A stretch of DNA of 64,000 nucleotides, from the NCBI RefSeq assembly GCF_000756665.1, contig NZ_ARXV01000003.1, forward strand, positions 310,001 through 374,000, in the 5' to 3' direction. Source of the DNA: Alcanivorax nanhaiticus (GTDB taxonomy: Bacteria; Pseudomonadota; Gammaproteobacteria; Pseudomonadales; Alcanivoracaceae). A program made the translations under genes and the position numbers. A model generated the notes under the pieces. That model was not told where the DNA came from. It worked only from the letters and a program-made list of their open reading frames with translations, and searched no databases. Positions 44,206 to 53,911 of this stretch are shown here, piece by piece. The stretch's first letter is position 1; the number at the start of each line of letters is the position of its first letter.

Positions 44206-45333
44206 ATGTCAGCTTCCCTTCCCCACTTTGTGCTGCCCATGCCAGCAGAGGATTTTCTGCGTGATTACTGGCAGAAAAAACCGCTGTTCATGCCCGCTGC
44301 CGCCAGCGGACTGGACAGCCCTGATGCCGATACCCTGGCGGGGCTGGCACTGGAAGACGGCGTCGAAGCGAGGATTATTCAGGGTGCCGGCAACGGCCCC
44401 TGGAAATTACAGCAAGGGCCTCTGGAAGAATCGGTCTTTGCCGAACTGGGTGAGGAAAACTGGACCCTGCTGGTTCAGTCCGTCGACCACTATCTGACCG
44501 AAACCTCCCTGCTGCTGGACTGCTTCAACTTCCTGCCCAACTGGCGCCTGGAAGACATCATGATGAGCTATGCAGCCAAAGGCGGCAGCGTCGGCCCGCA
44601 TTTTGACCGTTACGATGTCTTCCTGATCCAGGCCAGCGGTACACGCCGTTGGCAGATTGGCGACGTCTGTGATGACAGCAGCCCCCGGCAAACGCATCCA
44701 GACCTGAAACTGCTATCGGACATGACCGTGCGGGAAGAATTCATTGCCCAACCTGGCGATGTGCTCTACCTGCCACCCGGCGTTGCCCACCATGGTGTCG
44801 CCGAGGACAGCGACTGCATTACCTGGTCAGTGGGCTTTCGCGCCCCGGATTACCAGATGTTGATGGCAGAAATCGCCGGGGAATGCCTGGCCGATGCTGA
44901 GAGTCAGCTCTTCTGTGACCCTGACCGCACCCCCAACGGCAACCCGGCCATTCTTGCCGATGGGGATCGCCAGCAACTGATTCGCGGCGCGCTGGAACTT
45001 TTACAGCCAGAGGCCATCGAAAAAGCGGTTTATCGCTGGCTCTCAACCCCTCGGCAGGATGGCCTTGAATTTGCCGTCGACGACCACCATATTCGCATGC
45101 GCGATGGCGATATCCGTCTGGTTCGCCATGGCAGCACCCGACTGCTCCTGCAGGGCAATCGGGTCTGGCTGAATGGGGAATCACACCCTCTGACTGAAAA
45201 ACAACGCCCGCTGGTGCAACTTCTGGCCAGCCAAAGACGCTACAACCATAACGAGCTGGAAGCGGTCATGACAGAAACCGCCCAGGAATTGCTTCATGAA
45301 TGGATTGAACAGGGCTATTTCGCCCCGCTATAA
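44206..45333 (+). CDS. roxA: Cupin-like JmjC oxygenase, RoxA/YcfD family (uL16 arginine hydroxylase)
   Basis: RoxA hydroxylates an arginine of ribosomal protein uL16 with Fe(II) and 2-oxoglutarate. The 375-residue protein has the N-terminal JmjC domain with iron ligands HxD (GPHFDRYDVFL, about residues 125-132) and a distal His in LPPGVAHHG (about 188), followed by dimerisation and winged-helix parts. It follows purB by 53 bp, as in Pseudomonas. Confidence 0.92.
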   Translation: MSASLPHFVLPMPAEDFLRDYWQKKPLFMPAAASGLDSPDADTLAGLALEDGVEARIIQGAGNGPWKLQQGPLEESVFAELGEENWTLLVQSVDHYLTETSLLLDCFNFLPNWRLEDIMMSYAAKGGSVGPHFDRYDVFLIQASGTRRWQIGDVCDDSSPRQTHPDLKLLSDMTVREEFIAQPGDVLYLPPGVAHHGVAEDSDCITWSVGFRAPDYQMLMAEIAGECLADAESQLFCDPDRTPNGNPAILADGDRQQLIRGALELLQPEAIEKAVYRWLSTPRQDGLEFAVDDHHIRMRDGDIRLVRHGSTRLLLQGNRVWLNGESHPLTEKQRPLVQLLASQRRYNHNELEAVMTETAQELLHEWIEQGYFAPL

Positions 45334-45343
45334 CGAGACCCCC

Positions 45344-45769
45344 ATGGCTATCAGCATCATCGAAACCCGCTGGGATGAACATCAGGACGCCCTAAAAACG
45401 TTGCGTCAAAAGGTATTCATTGACGAGCAACACGTTCCCGAAGAACTTGAGTGGGATGGTGAGGATCAGGAGGCGGTCCACTTCCTGGCCATGGATGCGA
45501 ATCAGAAACCGGCAGGCTGTATCCGTCTTCTCCCTACCGGCCAGATCAGCCGCCTGTGTGTACTCTCCGAGCAACGCAACAATGGCGTTGGCAGCTCCCT
45601 GCTAATCGCAGCAGAAGAGGCCGCCCGCGCCAAAGGGATGGAAGAAATCTTCCTGCACGCCCAGACCCACGCGACCAGCTTCTATGAAGCTGCAGGCTTC
45701 TCTGTTTCCGGTGGTATTTTCATGGATGCCAACATCCCCCACCGACAGATGTTCAAACCCCTGCTCTAA
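45344..45769 (+). CDS. GNAT family N-acetyltransferase
   Basis: The 141-residue protein has the GNAT fold: RQKVFIDEQHVPEELEWDG near the start, acetyl-CoA-binding region ISRLCVLSEQRNNGVGSSLL (about residues 68-87) and AQTHATSFYEAAGFSVSGG. It resembles YjcF/ElaA-type acetyltransferases; the acceptor is unknown. ATG 45344 lies 10 bp after the roxA stop. The downstream gene starts 5 bp after its stop. Confidence 0.9.
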   Translation: MAISIIETRWDEHQDALKTLRQKVFIDEQHVPEELEWDGEDQEAVHFLAMDANQKPAGCIRLLPTGQISRLCVLSEQRNNGVGSSLLIAAEEAARAKGMEEIFLHAQTHATSFYEAAGFSVSGGIFMDANIPHRQMFKPLL

Positions 45770-45774
45770 CCGGC

Positions 45775-46272
45775 ATGGCTTTCGAAATCGGCAAGGACGA
45801 CACCCTGCTTTCCCTGCCCCACGGTGAGGCCAGTCAAGGACTGGCTTCACTGATTGAAGGCTGCCGCCGCACCCTTTGGCTGCGCCTGCCATTACTGGAT
45901 GGTCTAACCGCCGACAGCGCCGTCTGCGATGCCATCAAGACGCTGGCCATCAGTAGTGAACGGGTAGATATCCGCATCCTGTTTGATAGTCAGGAGGCTG
46001 CTATCCGGGATGGTCACCGATTGATTCACCTGGCTCGCCGCCTGCCATCACGTCTGCAATTACGTCAAACGCAACAGGACGACCGTGATGAACTGGCCTG
46101 CCACGCTATTGGCGATGGCACAGGCCTGTTTGAGGCCAAAGGCTGGCCACGGCCGGCACGCATCCATCTCTGCGGCCATCGCCTGCCACAGGCACCCAGG
46201 TTGGCGCGGGATTTTCAGACCATCTGGGAGCGAGCTGGTGGTAATCCTGAGTTGCGGGAATTGAAGCTTTAA
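45775..46272 (+). CDS. Conserved hypothetical protein (DUF7931-like)
   Basis: This 165-residue soluble protein has no signal peptide. Its centre (VDIRILFDSQEAAIRDGHRLIHLARRLPSR, positions about 63-92) has strand-helix alternation as in phospholipase-D-like folds, but no HKD motif is present. It matches a family I know only as a domain of unknown function next to GNAT genes in pseudomonads. It is probably co-transcribed with roxA and the acetyltransferase. An AG-heptad array begins four bases after its stop. Confidence 0.75.
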   Translation: MAFEIGKDDTLLSLPHGEASQGLASLIEGCRRTLWLRLPLLDGLTADSAVCDAIKTLAISSERVDIRILFDSQEAAIRDGHRLIHLARRLPSRLQLRQTQQDDRDELACHAIGDGTGLFEAKGWPRPARIHLCGHRLPQAPRLARDFQTIWERAGGNPELRELKL

Positions 46273-46606
46273 AAGCAGCTGCGGGCTACTAGCTGTGAGC
46301 TGCGAGGAAAACATCAGATACGGTAGCGTTGGCTGAGTCTTGAGGCATGAGAAGCGAGTTTCGAGATACGAGTTTCGAAAGGCAAAGGCCAAACCCTCGT
46401 ATCGAGGCAGGATTGTCGTCACTGGGGACTCGAGACTCGAATCGGGTTGTTCGCGCCTCAAGTGGCGCCTACAGCATGATCATCGGATCTGCAAAGCGAA
46501 AGCGCCCTGATTTTTCCTCACCCAAAACACCCTCCGGTGTCTGGACGCGGCCACCAATCTGGCTGTCGCAGCCCCACCATCCCCCGCCGCTGTTCACTAT
46601 TCACTG
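46273..46606. repeat. Repeat-filled intergenic region with three AG-heptad arrays
   Basis: No gene is seen. Array 1 (46277-46303, plus) has units AGCTGCG, GGCTACT, AGCTGTG and follows the preceding stop. Array 2 (46351-46383, plus) has units AGAAGCG, AGTTTCG, AGATACG and ends in AAAGGC. A weaker minus-strand array lies near 46420-46445 (AGTCTCG, AGTCCCC, AGTGACG). Array 3 (46586-46609, minus) has AGTGAAT and AGTGAAC and holds the stop codon of the next gene. Confidence 0.75.
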
Positions 46607-47278
46607 TTAACCGATCCTCGAAACCAACCGCCAATTTACCTGCCCACTAGCCTGATACTTTTCCTCAAAGTCAGTCACCGGCTCAAAACCTTCAGGCAGC
46701 GACTCAATAACAGCCTGATAATCACTCAGCGCCAGCGCCACTTTGACCTCTTCCAGGTACACAGGCCAGTTACTGCGCAGTTCCAGTTCGCCACCCAGGG
46801 CCAGTACCGCTGGCCATACCGGGTGACCGTGCCAGCGGCGCTTGAGGTGGGCGCTTTTGGGCCAGGGGTTGGGATAGAGGATCTGATGGCGAGCCAGCTG
46901 CCAGCCAGCCTCCACCATCAGTCGCCACAGGCCGGCACAGTCGCTTCGCAGCAACAGCAGGTTCTCCGGTAACGGAGAGAAACGACGCCGGGCCTTTGCC
47001 AGCCTGTCCGCTGACTGGTCCACGCCGATCACCAGTACCTCAGGGTTCGCCAAAGCCAGATGAACCGAAGAGCGACCTGTACCACAGCCGCTATCCAGCA
47101 TCAGAGGCAGCTGCTCACCACGCTCCTGACGCCAGCGTCGAGCCAGCTCAAAAGCTTCACGGTCAAAATCCGCCAGCGGTGCACGCCACGGACTGGCCAA
47201 ATGGCGTCTTACCACCTTCTCAAGATCCGCATGGACGCCATCCTGATTGGACTGGACCTCTCGACTATTGGCAAACAT
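46607..47278 (-). CDS. TrmB-like SAM-dependent methyltransferase
   Basis: This 223-residue protein resembles tRNA (guanine-N7) methyltransferase TrmB. It has the SAM-binding LDSGCGTGRSSVHLA and the family motif YPNPWPKSAHLKRRWHGHP. The N-terminal part is unlike E. coli TrmB, and a second canonical trmB usually exists in such genomes, so the substrate is uncertain. ATG 47278 is chosen over GTG 47293. The final codon GGT and stop TAA lie in register with a heptad repeat unit (GGTTAAC). Confidence 0.82.
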   Translation of the reverse strand: MFANSREVQSNQDGVHADLEKVVRRHLASPWRAPLADFDREAFELARRWRQERGEQLPLMLDSGCGTGRSSVHLALANPEVLVIGVDQSADRLAKARRRFSPLPENLLLLRSDCAGLWRLMVEAGWQLARHQILYPNPWPKSAHLKRRWHGHPVWPAVLALGGELELRSNWPVYLEEVKVALALSDYQAVIESLPEGFEPVTDFEEKYQASGQVNWRLVSRIG

Positions 47279-47484
47279 GGACAGACATCTCACTCAGGAA
47301 CCGGGCAGCTATTATGCCTGTCTGATCAGAGGGATGCAGGCGTGAAGGTCTGATAAAAATGCACAGGCACAAACACTCGTTCGGTATTGGCGTAAAGCCA
47401 GTTCACATGCGCCAGGCGTCCGACCAACTTGAATTTCCGGCCTGGTGCGACAAACTTGATGTCATGATGGCTACAAGGATACCC

Positions 47485-48231
47485 ATGGTAAGGACACTGT
47501 TTTTTCTGCTTCTGCTATGCAGCCTTAACGCCTGGTCACAGGACATGAGCCTGCATGTGATATCACGTCCGGATGCCGACGCACTGGTGCCGGTGATAGG
47601 CCCGCTGTTGCCAGAGGGAGGTACAGTGAATGCCTACCAGGGCAAACTGATCATTCGCACCACCCACCAGAACTTCCAGGAACTGCAGTCCGTGCTGGGT
47701 GAACTCAACCGCAAGCCAAGCTCCGTCACGGTTTTCTTGCGACGGGCCGGCAGCGCCGAGAGCGCGCATTCGAGAGCAGGTATCGACATTGTCAGGCGTC
47801 CAGCTCAAACCAATGCCAGAGTCCATATACAGCAACAACGGGAAAACCAGCGGCATCAGGACGACTACCGCATCCGCACCCTCAGCGGCTATCCCGCCGG
47901 CATCAATCGCGGCACCCTGCTCGCCCTCAGCGGCGGGAACTACGGTACCGTGCTGCACAATCTCGAGCGCGGCATCCAGGTCACGCCTCAGGTCAATACG
48001 GATGGCTCAGTCACCCTGCAGATCCGGCAACGCCACGATCAACCCGGAGGCCCCGGTGTAGCCGACACTCAGCATAGCGCTTCTACCCTGCGACTTGAGC
48101 CCGGCCAATGGCAGCAGATGGGCAGCATCAATACCATCAAACAGAGTAACCAGCGTGGGATCGGTCGTTACCAGACCTCGCGGCAAGCTGTGACGTTGCC
48201 GATAGAGGTGATGGTTCAGATCAGTGAATAG
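47485..48231 (+). CDS. Periplasmic secretin-like protein
   Basis: The 248-residue precursor has a signal peptide (MVRTLFFLLLLCSLNAWS, cleaved before QDMSL). Residues about 25-85 look like a secretin N1-type domain (LVPVIGPLLPEGGTVNAY, then ELQSVLGELNRKPSSVTV). The second half has IQVTPQVNTDGSVTLQIR, typical of the secretin C-domain, but it lacks the length for a full pore. ATG 47485 has AAGGA 6 nt upstream. Function unknown; a similar short protein sits near this locus in Pseudomonas. The last codons and the TAG stop fall inside a heptad array. Confidence 0.8.
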   Translation: MVRTLFFLLLLCSLNAWSQDMSLHVISRPDADALVPVIGPLLPEGGTVNAYQGKLIIRTTHQNFQELQSVLGELNRKPSSVTVFLRRAGSAESAHSRAGIDIVRRPAQTNARVHIQQQRENQRHQDDYRIRTLSGYPAGINRGTLLALSGGNYGTVLHNLERGIQVTPQVNTDGSVTLQIRQRHDQPGGPGVADTQHSASTLRLEPGQWQQMGSINTIKQSNQRGIGRYQTSRQAVTLPIEVMVQISE

Positions 48232-48255
48232 TTAACAGTGAACAATGAATAGCTG
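48222..48255 (+). repeat. AG-heptad array over the stop of the secretin-like gene
   Basis: Units AGTGAAT, AGTTAAC, AGTGAAC, AATGAAT and AGCTGCG run in gene sense. The first unit and the next two bases encode Ser, Glu and the TAG stop. Confidence 0.85.
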
Positions 48256-48286
48256 CGCGAGCAGCGCTTGTCAGGCTCTATAACGC

Positions 48287-48321
48287 AAGAGGCCGCGCCC
48301 AGAATCTGGGCGCGGCCTCTT
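48287..48321. terminator. Hairpin terminator between the converging secretin-like gene and glcB
   Basis: Perfect arms AAGAGGCCGCGCCCAG (48287-48302) and CTGGGCGCGGCCTCTT (48306-48321) form a 16-bp stem with a 3-nt loop. Flanking T runs are poor, but the stem is very stable. Confidence 0.75.
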
Positions 48322-48354
48322 GGCTTTCAGGCAACCAACGACGCGCGAGCGCGC

Positions 48355-48391
48355 CGCTGTTAACTGTTAACTATTCACTGTTAACTGCTCA
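48355..48391 (-). repeat. AG-heptad array at the glcB stop codon
   Basis: On the glcB strand units AGTGAGC, AGTTAAC, AGTGAAT, AGTTAAC, AGTTAAC and AGCGGCG follow in order. The TGA stop lies inside the first unit. With 48222-48255 it flanks the terminator on both sides. Confidence 0.85.
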
Positions 48392-50551
48392 CTTGCCTGC
48401 TTTCAGTTCACGGCGACGACGGTGCAGAACCGGCTCGGTGTAACCGCTCGGCTGGGAGCAGCCCTCGAATACCAGCTCAACAGCTGCCTGGAAGGCAACA
48501 GAACCATCGAAGTCCTTGGCCATGGGGGTATACAGGGGATCGTTGGCGTTCTGACGATCCACCACATCCGCCATGCGCTTCAGGGTTTCCATCACCTGCT
48601 CTTTGTTGGTGATGCCGTGGTGCAGCCAGTTGGTCACGTGCTGGCTGGAAATACGCAGGGTGGCACGGTCTTCCATCAGGCCCACATCATTGATGTCCGG
48701 CACCTTGGAACAGCCCACGCCCTGGTCGATCCAGCGCACCATGTAGCCCAGGATGCCCTGAGCATTATTGTCCAGCTCCTGCTGGATTTCCTCGGCGGTC
48801 AGTTCGCGATCCAGCAATGGCAGGGTCAGGATGTCATCCAGCGACGCACGCTCACGGCTAGCCAGCTTGGCTTGTACTGCGGCCACATCCACTTCGTGGT
48901 AGTGAGTCACGTGCAGGGTAGCGGCAGTCGGGGACGGAACCCAGGCACAGTTGGCGCCCGCGTTCGGGTGGCCGGCCTTGTTGGCCATCATCTGAGCCAT
49001 CTCGTCCGGCATGGCCCACATGCCTTTACCAATCTGGGCGTGGCCCGGCAGGCCGCATTCCAGACCGATATCCACGTTCCAGTCCTCATAGGCCTTGATC
49101 CAGGCCATGCCCTTCATGTCGCCTTTGCGCGCAAACGGACCGGCTTCCATGGAGGTGTGCATTTCATCACCGGTACGGTCAAGGAAACCAGTGTTGATGA
49201 AGATCACGCGGTCGCTGGCCTGACGGATACACTCCTTCAGGTTCACGGTAGTGCGACGCTCTTCATCCATGATGCCGATCTTGAGGGTCTTGTCGGCCAG
49301 GCCCAGGGCCTTCTCGACACGACCGAACAGCTCAACGGCAAAGGCTACTTCTTCCGGGCCGTGCATCTTCGGCTTCACGATGTACACGGAACCGGTGCGG
49401 CTGTTGCTCAGCTTGTTGATCTTCTTCAGGTCGTGCATGGCCGCCAGTACGGTCACCATGCCGTCCATGATACCTTCCGGGGTTTCCTCACCATTCATGA
49501 GGATGGCCGGGTTGGTCATCAGGTGGCCCACGTTACGCACCAGCAGCAGGGAACGGCCGTGCAGGGTCAGGGTGGAACCGTCCAGCGCGGTGTACTCACG
49601 GTCACCGTTCATGGAACGGGTCATGGTCTTGCCGCCCTTCTCAAAGCTTTCCTGCAGGTCACCCTTCATCAGGCCTGCCCAGTTGCGGTACACCTCAACC
49701 TTGTCTTCCGCATCAACGGCGGCAACGGAGTCTTCGCAGTCCTGAATGGTGGTGATGGCAGATTCCAGCAGCACGTCTTTCATGTTGGCTGCGTCGTCAG
49801 CACCGATCGGGTGGCTGGCGTCGAACTGGATTTCCGCGTGCAGGTTGTTGTGCTTCACCAGTACACCGGTGGGTGCAGCGGCGTCGCCCAGGTAACCTTT
49901 CAGCTGGGATTCGTCTTTCAGGCCGGTCTTTTCGGCGCCGAGAGACACAACCAGCTTGCCATCAACGATGGCGTAACCTGTGCTGTCTTTGTGGGAGCCA
50001 GCAGCCAGCGGGAAGTAGTTGTCCAGGAAGTCGCGAGCCCAGGCAATCACCTTGGCACCACGCTTCGGGTTGTAGGCCCCACCTTTCTCGGCGCCGCCTT
50101 CGTTGGAGATGACGTCTGTGCCGTACAGAGCATCGTACAGGCTACCCCAGCGAGCATTGGCCGCATTCAGGGCGAAACGGGCATTCTTCACCGGTACTAC
50201 CAGCTGCGGGCCAGCAATGGTGGCGATTTCTTCGTCAACGTTCGCGGTAGTGACCTTGAACTCGTCGCCTTCCGGCAGCAGGTAGCCGATCTCGGTCAGG
50301 AATGCCTTGTACTCGGCCATATCGATGGTTTGGCCCTTGCGCGCCTTGTACCACTCGTCCAGCTGAGCCTGGATGGCTTCACGTTTTTCCAGCAGCGCCT
50401 TGTTCTTCGGCGCCAGGTCCTTGAGGATGGCTTCCAGCTCGGCCCAGAAGTGTTCCGGGTCAACGCCGGTACCCGGCGCAATCTCGTTGACTACCAGATC
50501 ATGGAGTTCGGCAGCGATTTCGAGGCTACCCTTCTGAATACGATCGGTCAT
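48389..50551 (-). CDS. glcB: Malate synthase G
   Basis: Malate synthase G condenses glyoxylate with acetyl-CoA in the glyoxylate shunt, needed for growth on acetate, fatty acids or alkanes. The 720-residue protein has the TIM-barrel core ([32 protein letters not shown]) and the C-terminal catalytic Asp region ([16 protein letters not shown]). AGGAG lies 6 nt before ATG 50551. A TAGAAT box about 180 bp upstream on the minus strand may be its -10. Isocitrate lyase is not in the window. Confidence 0.97.
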   Translation of the reverse strand: MTDRIQKGSLEIAAELHDLVVNEIAPGTGVDPEHFWAELEAILKDLAPKNKALLEKREAIQAQLDEWYKARKGQTIDMAEYKAFLTEIGYLLPEGDEFKVTTANVDEEIATIAGPQLVVPVKNARFALNAANARWGSLYDALYGTDVISNEGGAEKGGAYNPKRGAKVIAWARDFLDNYFPLAAGSHKDSTGYAIVDGKLVVSLGAEKTGLKDESQLKGYLGDAAAPTGVLVKHNNLHAEIQFDASHPIGADDAANMKDVLLESAITTIQDCEDSVAAVDAEDKVEVYRNWAGLMKGDLQESFEKGGKTMTRSMNGDREYTALDGSTLTLHGRSLLLVRNVGHLMTNPAILMNGEETPEGIMDGMVTVLAAMHDLKKINKLSNSRTGSVYIVKPKMHGPEEVAFAVELFGRVEKALGLADKTLKIGIMDEERRTTVNLKECIRQASDRVIFINTGFLDRTGDEMHTSMEAGPFARKGDMKGMAWIKAYEDWNVDIGLECGLPGHAQIGKGMWAMPDEMAQMMANKAGHPNAGANCAWVPSPTAATLHVTHYHEVDVAAVQAKLASRERASLDDILTLPLLDRELTAEEIQQELDNNAQGILGYMVRWIDQGVGCSKVPDINDVGLMEDRATLRISSQHVTNWLHHGITNKEQVMETLKRMADVVDRQNANDPLYTPMAKDFDGSVAFQAAVELVFEGCSQPSGYTEPVLHRRRRELKAGK

Positions 50552-50798
50552 GGTGCTCCTACCCTTCTGGTCCAGAGAAGTCTTGAGTAAATCGGCGCTT
50601 TCCGTGAAAACCGGCAGTAAACCGGTTTGTCCGACCCAGCCAGAAAGCGGGTCGGGCCATCACATCAACCCCGGGAAGTACGACTGCGGCGAGACGACCC
50701 AGCCGGGCCACTCGCGAAAAAACGGTGGGTATTCTAGCCGAAACGCGGCCACGAATCATGTTTAGTGACAACAATTAGCGTGACTGTGTGGTCTGCGA

Positions 50799-51653
50799 TC
50801 AACCGAAGAGGTTGACCACATCCAGCCGGTGTGCCTGCTCACCGCCACGTTGCTGACCGTCTTCCAGATTTTCGAAGTCGAACAGGCGGGTATCGGCCAA
50901 TTGGGAGGGGGCGATGTTCTGTACGGCGGCAAAGATATTCTCGATGCGACCGGGTTGTTCACGATCCCATTTCTGCAGCATTTCCTTGATCACCTGACGC
51001 TGCAGGTTCTCCTGAGAACCACACAGATTGCAGGGGATGATGGGAAAATCCTTGAAGCCGGAGAATTCGATAATGTCTTTCTCGCGGCAGTAGGCCAGCG
51101 GGCGAATCACGATATTGCGGTTATCGTCACTGCGCAGCTTGGGCGGCATGGCCTTCATCTTGCCGCCGTAGAACATATTCAGGAACAGGGTTTCAACAAT
51201 GTCGTCACGGTGGTGGCCCAGAGCAATCTTGGTGGCACCGATCTCTTCGGCAAAGCCATACAGGCTGCCGCGACGCAGACGGGAGCACAGGCCACAGGTG
51301 GTTTTCCCCTCAGGCACCTTTTCCTTCACGATGGAATAGGTGTCTTTTTCCAGGATGTGATACGCCACCCCTTCCTTTTCCAGGTACTCGGGAAGGATGT
51401 GCTCCGGGAAGCCCGGCTGCTTCTGGTCCAGGTTCACCGCTACCAGCTCGAAGTTAACTGGAGCCGAATGCTGCAGATTACGCAGGATCTCCAGCATGGT
51501 GTAGGAATCCTTGCCGCCGGACAGACACACCATCACCTTGTCGCCTTCACTGATCATGTTGAAGTCGGCGATGGCACGCCCCACTTCCCGCCGCAACTTC
51601 TTCTGCAGCTTGTTGAAGCGGGTACTTTTTTTGGATGCTGCGCTGTCAGACAT
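50799..51653 (-). CDS. ttcA: tRNA 2-thiocytidine biosynthesis protein TtcA
   Basis: TtcA thiolates C32 of certain tRNAs using an Fe-S cluster. The 284-residue protein has the PP-loop [13 protein letters not shown] (about residues 43-55), the Cxx[10 protein letters not shown] and a further Cys pair in IPCNLCGSQ. Its ATG overlaps the stop of the upstream short-chain dehydrogenase by one base. Confidence 0.95.
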   Translation of the reverse strand: MSDSAASKKSTRFNKLQKKLRREVGRAIADFNMISEGDKVMVCLSGGKDSYTMLEILRNLQHSAPVNFELVAVNLDQKQPGFPEHILPEYLEKEGVAYHILEKDTYSIVKEKVPEGKTTCGLCSRLRRGSLYGFAEEIGATKIALGHHRDDIVETLFLNMFYGGKMKAMPPKLRSDDNRNIVIRPLAYCREKDIIEFSGFKDFPIIPCNLCGSQENLQRQVIKEMLQKWDREQPGRIENIFAAVQNIAPSQLADTRLFDFENLEDGQQRGGEQAHRLDVVNLFG

Positions 51654-52450
51654 CAGGTGACCTTCATTTTGCGGATCAGTCGGCGATACAGTGCGGGGGA
51701 CCAGCGTTTAAGGTAAACACCAGCCTTTTCGCGGCCGGCGATGATAACCTGATCCCTGCCCTGCTGCACGGCCTTGAGCAACCGTTCAGCACATTCATCA
51801 GCACTAATGCCTGCCTCCTGGGCGTCATCCATACTGCCCTGGGCTGAGCCGTCGGCAGTCAGCGCGTTAACAGACACCTGGGTACGGACGAACCCGGGCA
51901 TCACCAATGTCACCCGGATACCATGGTCGTACTCTTCTGCCCGTAATGACTCGAAAAAGCCATGAAGCGCATGCTTGCTGGCGCTGTAGGCACTACGCAG
52001 CGGCGTGGGCAGCTCGCCCACCAACGAGGTAACCACCACAAAGCGGCCTCCTCCTTGCGCTCGGAACAGAGGTAGTACGGCTTTGGTCAAGGCCACTGTG
52101 CCAAAGAAGTTCACTTCCATAATGCGCCGATCCACAGACAAATCCGTGTCTGCTACCAGCGAGCGCTGGGAAATACCCCCGTTATGGACCACCAGGTCAA
52201 CCTGTCCAAACTTGCCTTTCACCGCCTCAACAGCAGCGGGCATAGCGTCGCTGTCGGCCAGATCCAGGGGCAGAATAAAATGCTCTGCCGCGTTCACCAG
52301 CCCTTCCCGAACCCGCTCAAGCTCCGCTTCGCGACGAGCGGACAGCACCAGCCGCGCGCCTCGCCGGGCAAAGGATTTCGCCACCGCTTCACCAATGCCG
52401 GAGGATGCACCGGTAATCCAGACCACGTTGCCAGCCAGGCTCTTGGACAT
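51653..52450 (-). CDS. Short-chain dehydrogenase/reductase
   Basis: This 265-residue oxidoreductase has the NAD(P)-binding [12 protein letters not shown] (about residues 13-24), NGG in place of NNAG (VHNGGIS), the catalytic Ser in VVTSLVG and YSASK (about 157-161). The C-terminal part carries a basic hydrophobic tail ([18 protein letters not shown]), as in membrane-associated DHRS7-like enzymes. Substrate unknown. It is probably transcribed with ttcA. Confidence 0.9.
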   Translation of the reverse strand: MSKSLAGNVVWITGASSGIGEAVAKSFARRGARLVLSARREAELERVREGLVNAAEHFILPLDLADSDAMPAAVEAVKGKFGQVDLVVHNGGISQRSLVADTDLSVDRRIMEVNFFGTVALTKAVLPLFRAQGGGRFVVVTSLVGELPTPLRSAYSASKHALHGFFESLRAEEYDHGIRVTLVMPGFVRTQVSVNALTADGSAQGSMDDAQEAGISADECAERLLKAVQQGRDQVIIAGREKAGVYLKRWSPALYRRLIRKMKVT

Positions 52451-52565
52451 GCTGTTATCTCCCTGATTGCGAATACCGCAGAGAGTAATGGGGAAGAAGG
52501 TAAAACCAAAGCGCAGCGTGTAATTGAGGAGTTTGAAAGGACACTGACTGCCTGAGCGATAACGC

Positions 52566-52671
52566 AGAAGCGAGTGACGAGTTTCGAGTTGCGCGTTGCG
52601 AGAACCCTAACCCGGGCAGCTTTTGGGTTTTGGCCTTTCGAACCTCGCTTCTCGCAACTCGATACTCAGTA
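52566..52671. repeat. Inverted pair of AG-heptad arrays downstream of an acyl-CoA dehydrogenase
   Basis: The plus-strand array (52566-52601) has units AGAAGCG, AGTGACG, AGTTTCG, AGTTGCG. The minus-strand array (52637-52671) has AGTATCG, AGTTGCG, AGAAGCG, AGGTTCG and ends in AAAGGCC. The second starts about 30 bp after the acyl-CoA dehydrogenase stop, in its sense. Confidence 0.8.
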
Positions 52672-52703
52672 TTCGCCCGCAAGCGGCGCCCTTTCAAGGT
52701 ATG

Positions 52704-53900
52704 TTATTTCAGCTCCTTCGACGACAGTCCCAGCAGATGCCGCGCGATGATCAGTTGCTGGATCTGTTGAGTGCCTTCGAAGATATCGATGATTTTCGAA
52801 TCCCGTGCCAGCTTCTCCAGCAGGGTGCGCTCCGAGTAGCCCAATTCGCCACACAGGGCCACGCACTTGAGAGTAACCTCATTACCCATTCGCCCGGCCT
52901 TGGCCTTGCACATGGAGGCATCCTTTGAATTGGGCTGGCCGTTGTCTGCCATCCAGGCGGCCTTGAGGGTCATCAGGCGGGCGGCCTCCAAGTCGGCCTC
53001 CAGTCGGTACAGCTCGAGTTCACGAGCAGTAGAGTTATAATGCAGTTTCGAGAAATCAGCCTTAACCCCTTCTTTTTCATATATTTCACGGGTAATTTCC
53101 AGTGCGGCACGAGCGACACCCAGGGCCATGGCTGCCACTTGTGGGCGGGTGTTGTCGAAAGTCTGCATCACCCCACCGAAGGCTTTCTTGCGTGCCTCTT
53201 CACTGTCGGCTATGTCCGGTGAACCAAGGATATGATCCTTCGGTATCCTGCAATCATTCAGTGACAGTGCCGCAGTATCCGACACCCGCAATCCCATCTT
53301 GTCCTCTACCCGCACCAGGCTCATACCGGCATTGTCGCGAGGCACAATGAACGACTTGATCGCCGCCTTGCCCAGCGACTTGTCCAGTGTCGCCCACACC
53401 ACTACGGCATCGCATCGCTGGCCGCCCGTACAATAAATCTTCTCGCCATTGAGTACCCACTCATCGCCCTCCAACCGGGCGGTTGTGCTAATGGCGGCAG
53501 AATCAGACCCGGCGCCCGGCTCGGTGATCGCCATCGCGCAGTAGAGCTTGCCGTATTTTTCCTTTTGCTCAGCAGTCCCCACCGCCATCACGGCAGCGTT
53601 GCCCAATCCAGTGCCGGGAATCGAGAGCATCAGCCCCACATCACCCCAGCTCATGGCCTCTACGCCCATGATGCCCATCATGTTCGCACCATTACGGATC
53701 TCATCGGATGGTTCCGCTTTACCCTTTGGGCCGCGCCCCATCGAAGCCATCATCTGGGCGACCGGCTTCAGTTCATCCGGCGTCTCACAGTGCTCGATGG
53801 CATCATACTTGCGCGTGATGGGACGAAAGACGCCTGCTGCCAGCTGCTGCGCCATATGCTGAACCTGGGTCAGCTTCTGGGGAAGTTCCAGATTAATCAT
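52704..53900 (-). CDS. Acyl-CoA dehydrogenase (catalytic-type subunit)
   Basis: The 398-residue flavoprotein oxidises acyl-CoA in beta-oxidation or a related pathway. It has the FAD/substrate motif CAMAITEPGAGSDSA, the C-terminal domain, and IIDIFEGTQQIQQ, where the Glu is the usual catalytic base. ATG 53900 is preceded by AAGGAGAGAG; an open frame 51 codons longer overlaps the next gene and is rejected. It lies 11 bp after the second dehydrogenase gene. Confidence 0.93.
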   Translation of the reverse strand: MINLELPQKLTQVQHMAQQLAAGVFRPITRKYDAIEHCETPDELKPVAQMMASMGRGPKGKAEPSDEIRNGANMMGIMGVEAMSWGDVGLMLSIPGTGLGNAAVMAVGTAEQKEKYGKLYCAMAITEPGAGSDSAAISTTARLEGDEWVLNGEKIYCTGGQRCDAVVVWATLDKSLGKAAIKSFIVPRDNAGMSLVRVEDKMGLRVSDTAALSLNDCRIPKDHILGSPDIADSEEARKKAFGGVMQTFDNTRPQVAAMALGVARAALEITREIYEKEGVKADFSKLHYNSTARELELYRLEADLEAARLMTLKAAWMADNGQPNSKDASMCKAKAGRMGNEVTLKCVALCGELGYSERTLLEKLARDSKIIDIFEGTQQIQQLIIARHLLGLSSKELK

Positions 53901-53911
53901 GATCTCTCTCC

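Noticed and set aside
48422..50590. A 722-codon open frame on the plus strand
   Set aside because: It is antisense to malate synthase G over its full length and its translation has no recognisable motifs; it reflects high-GC codon bias.
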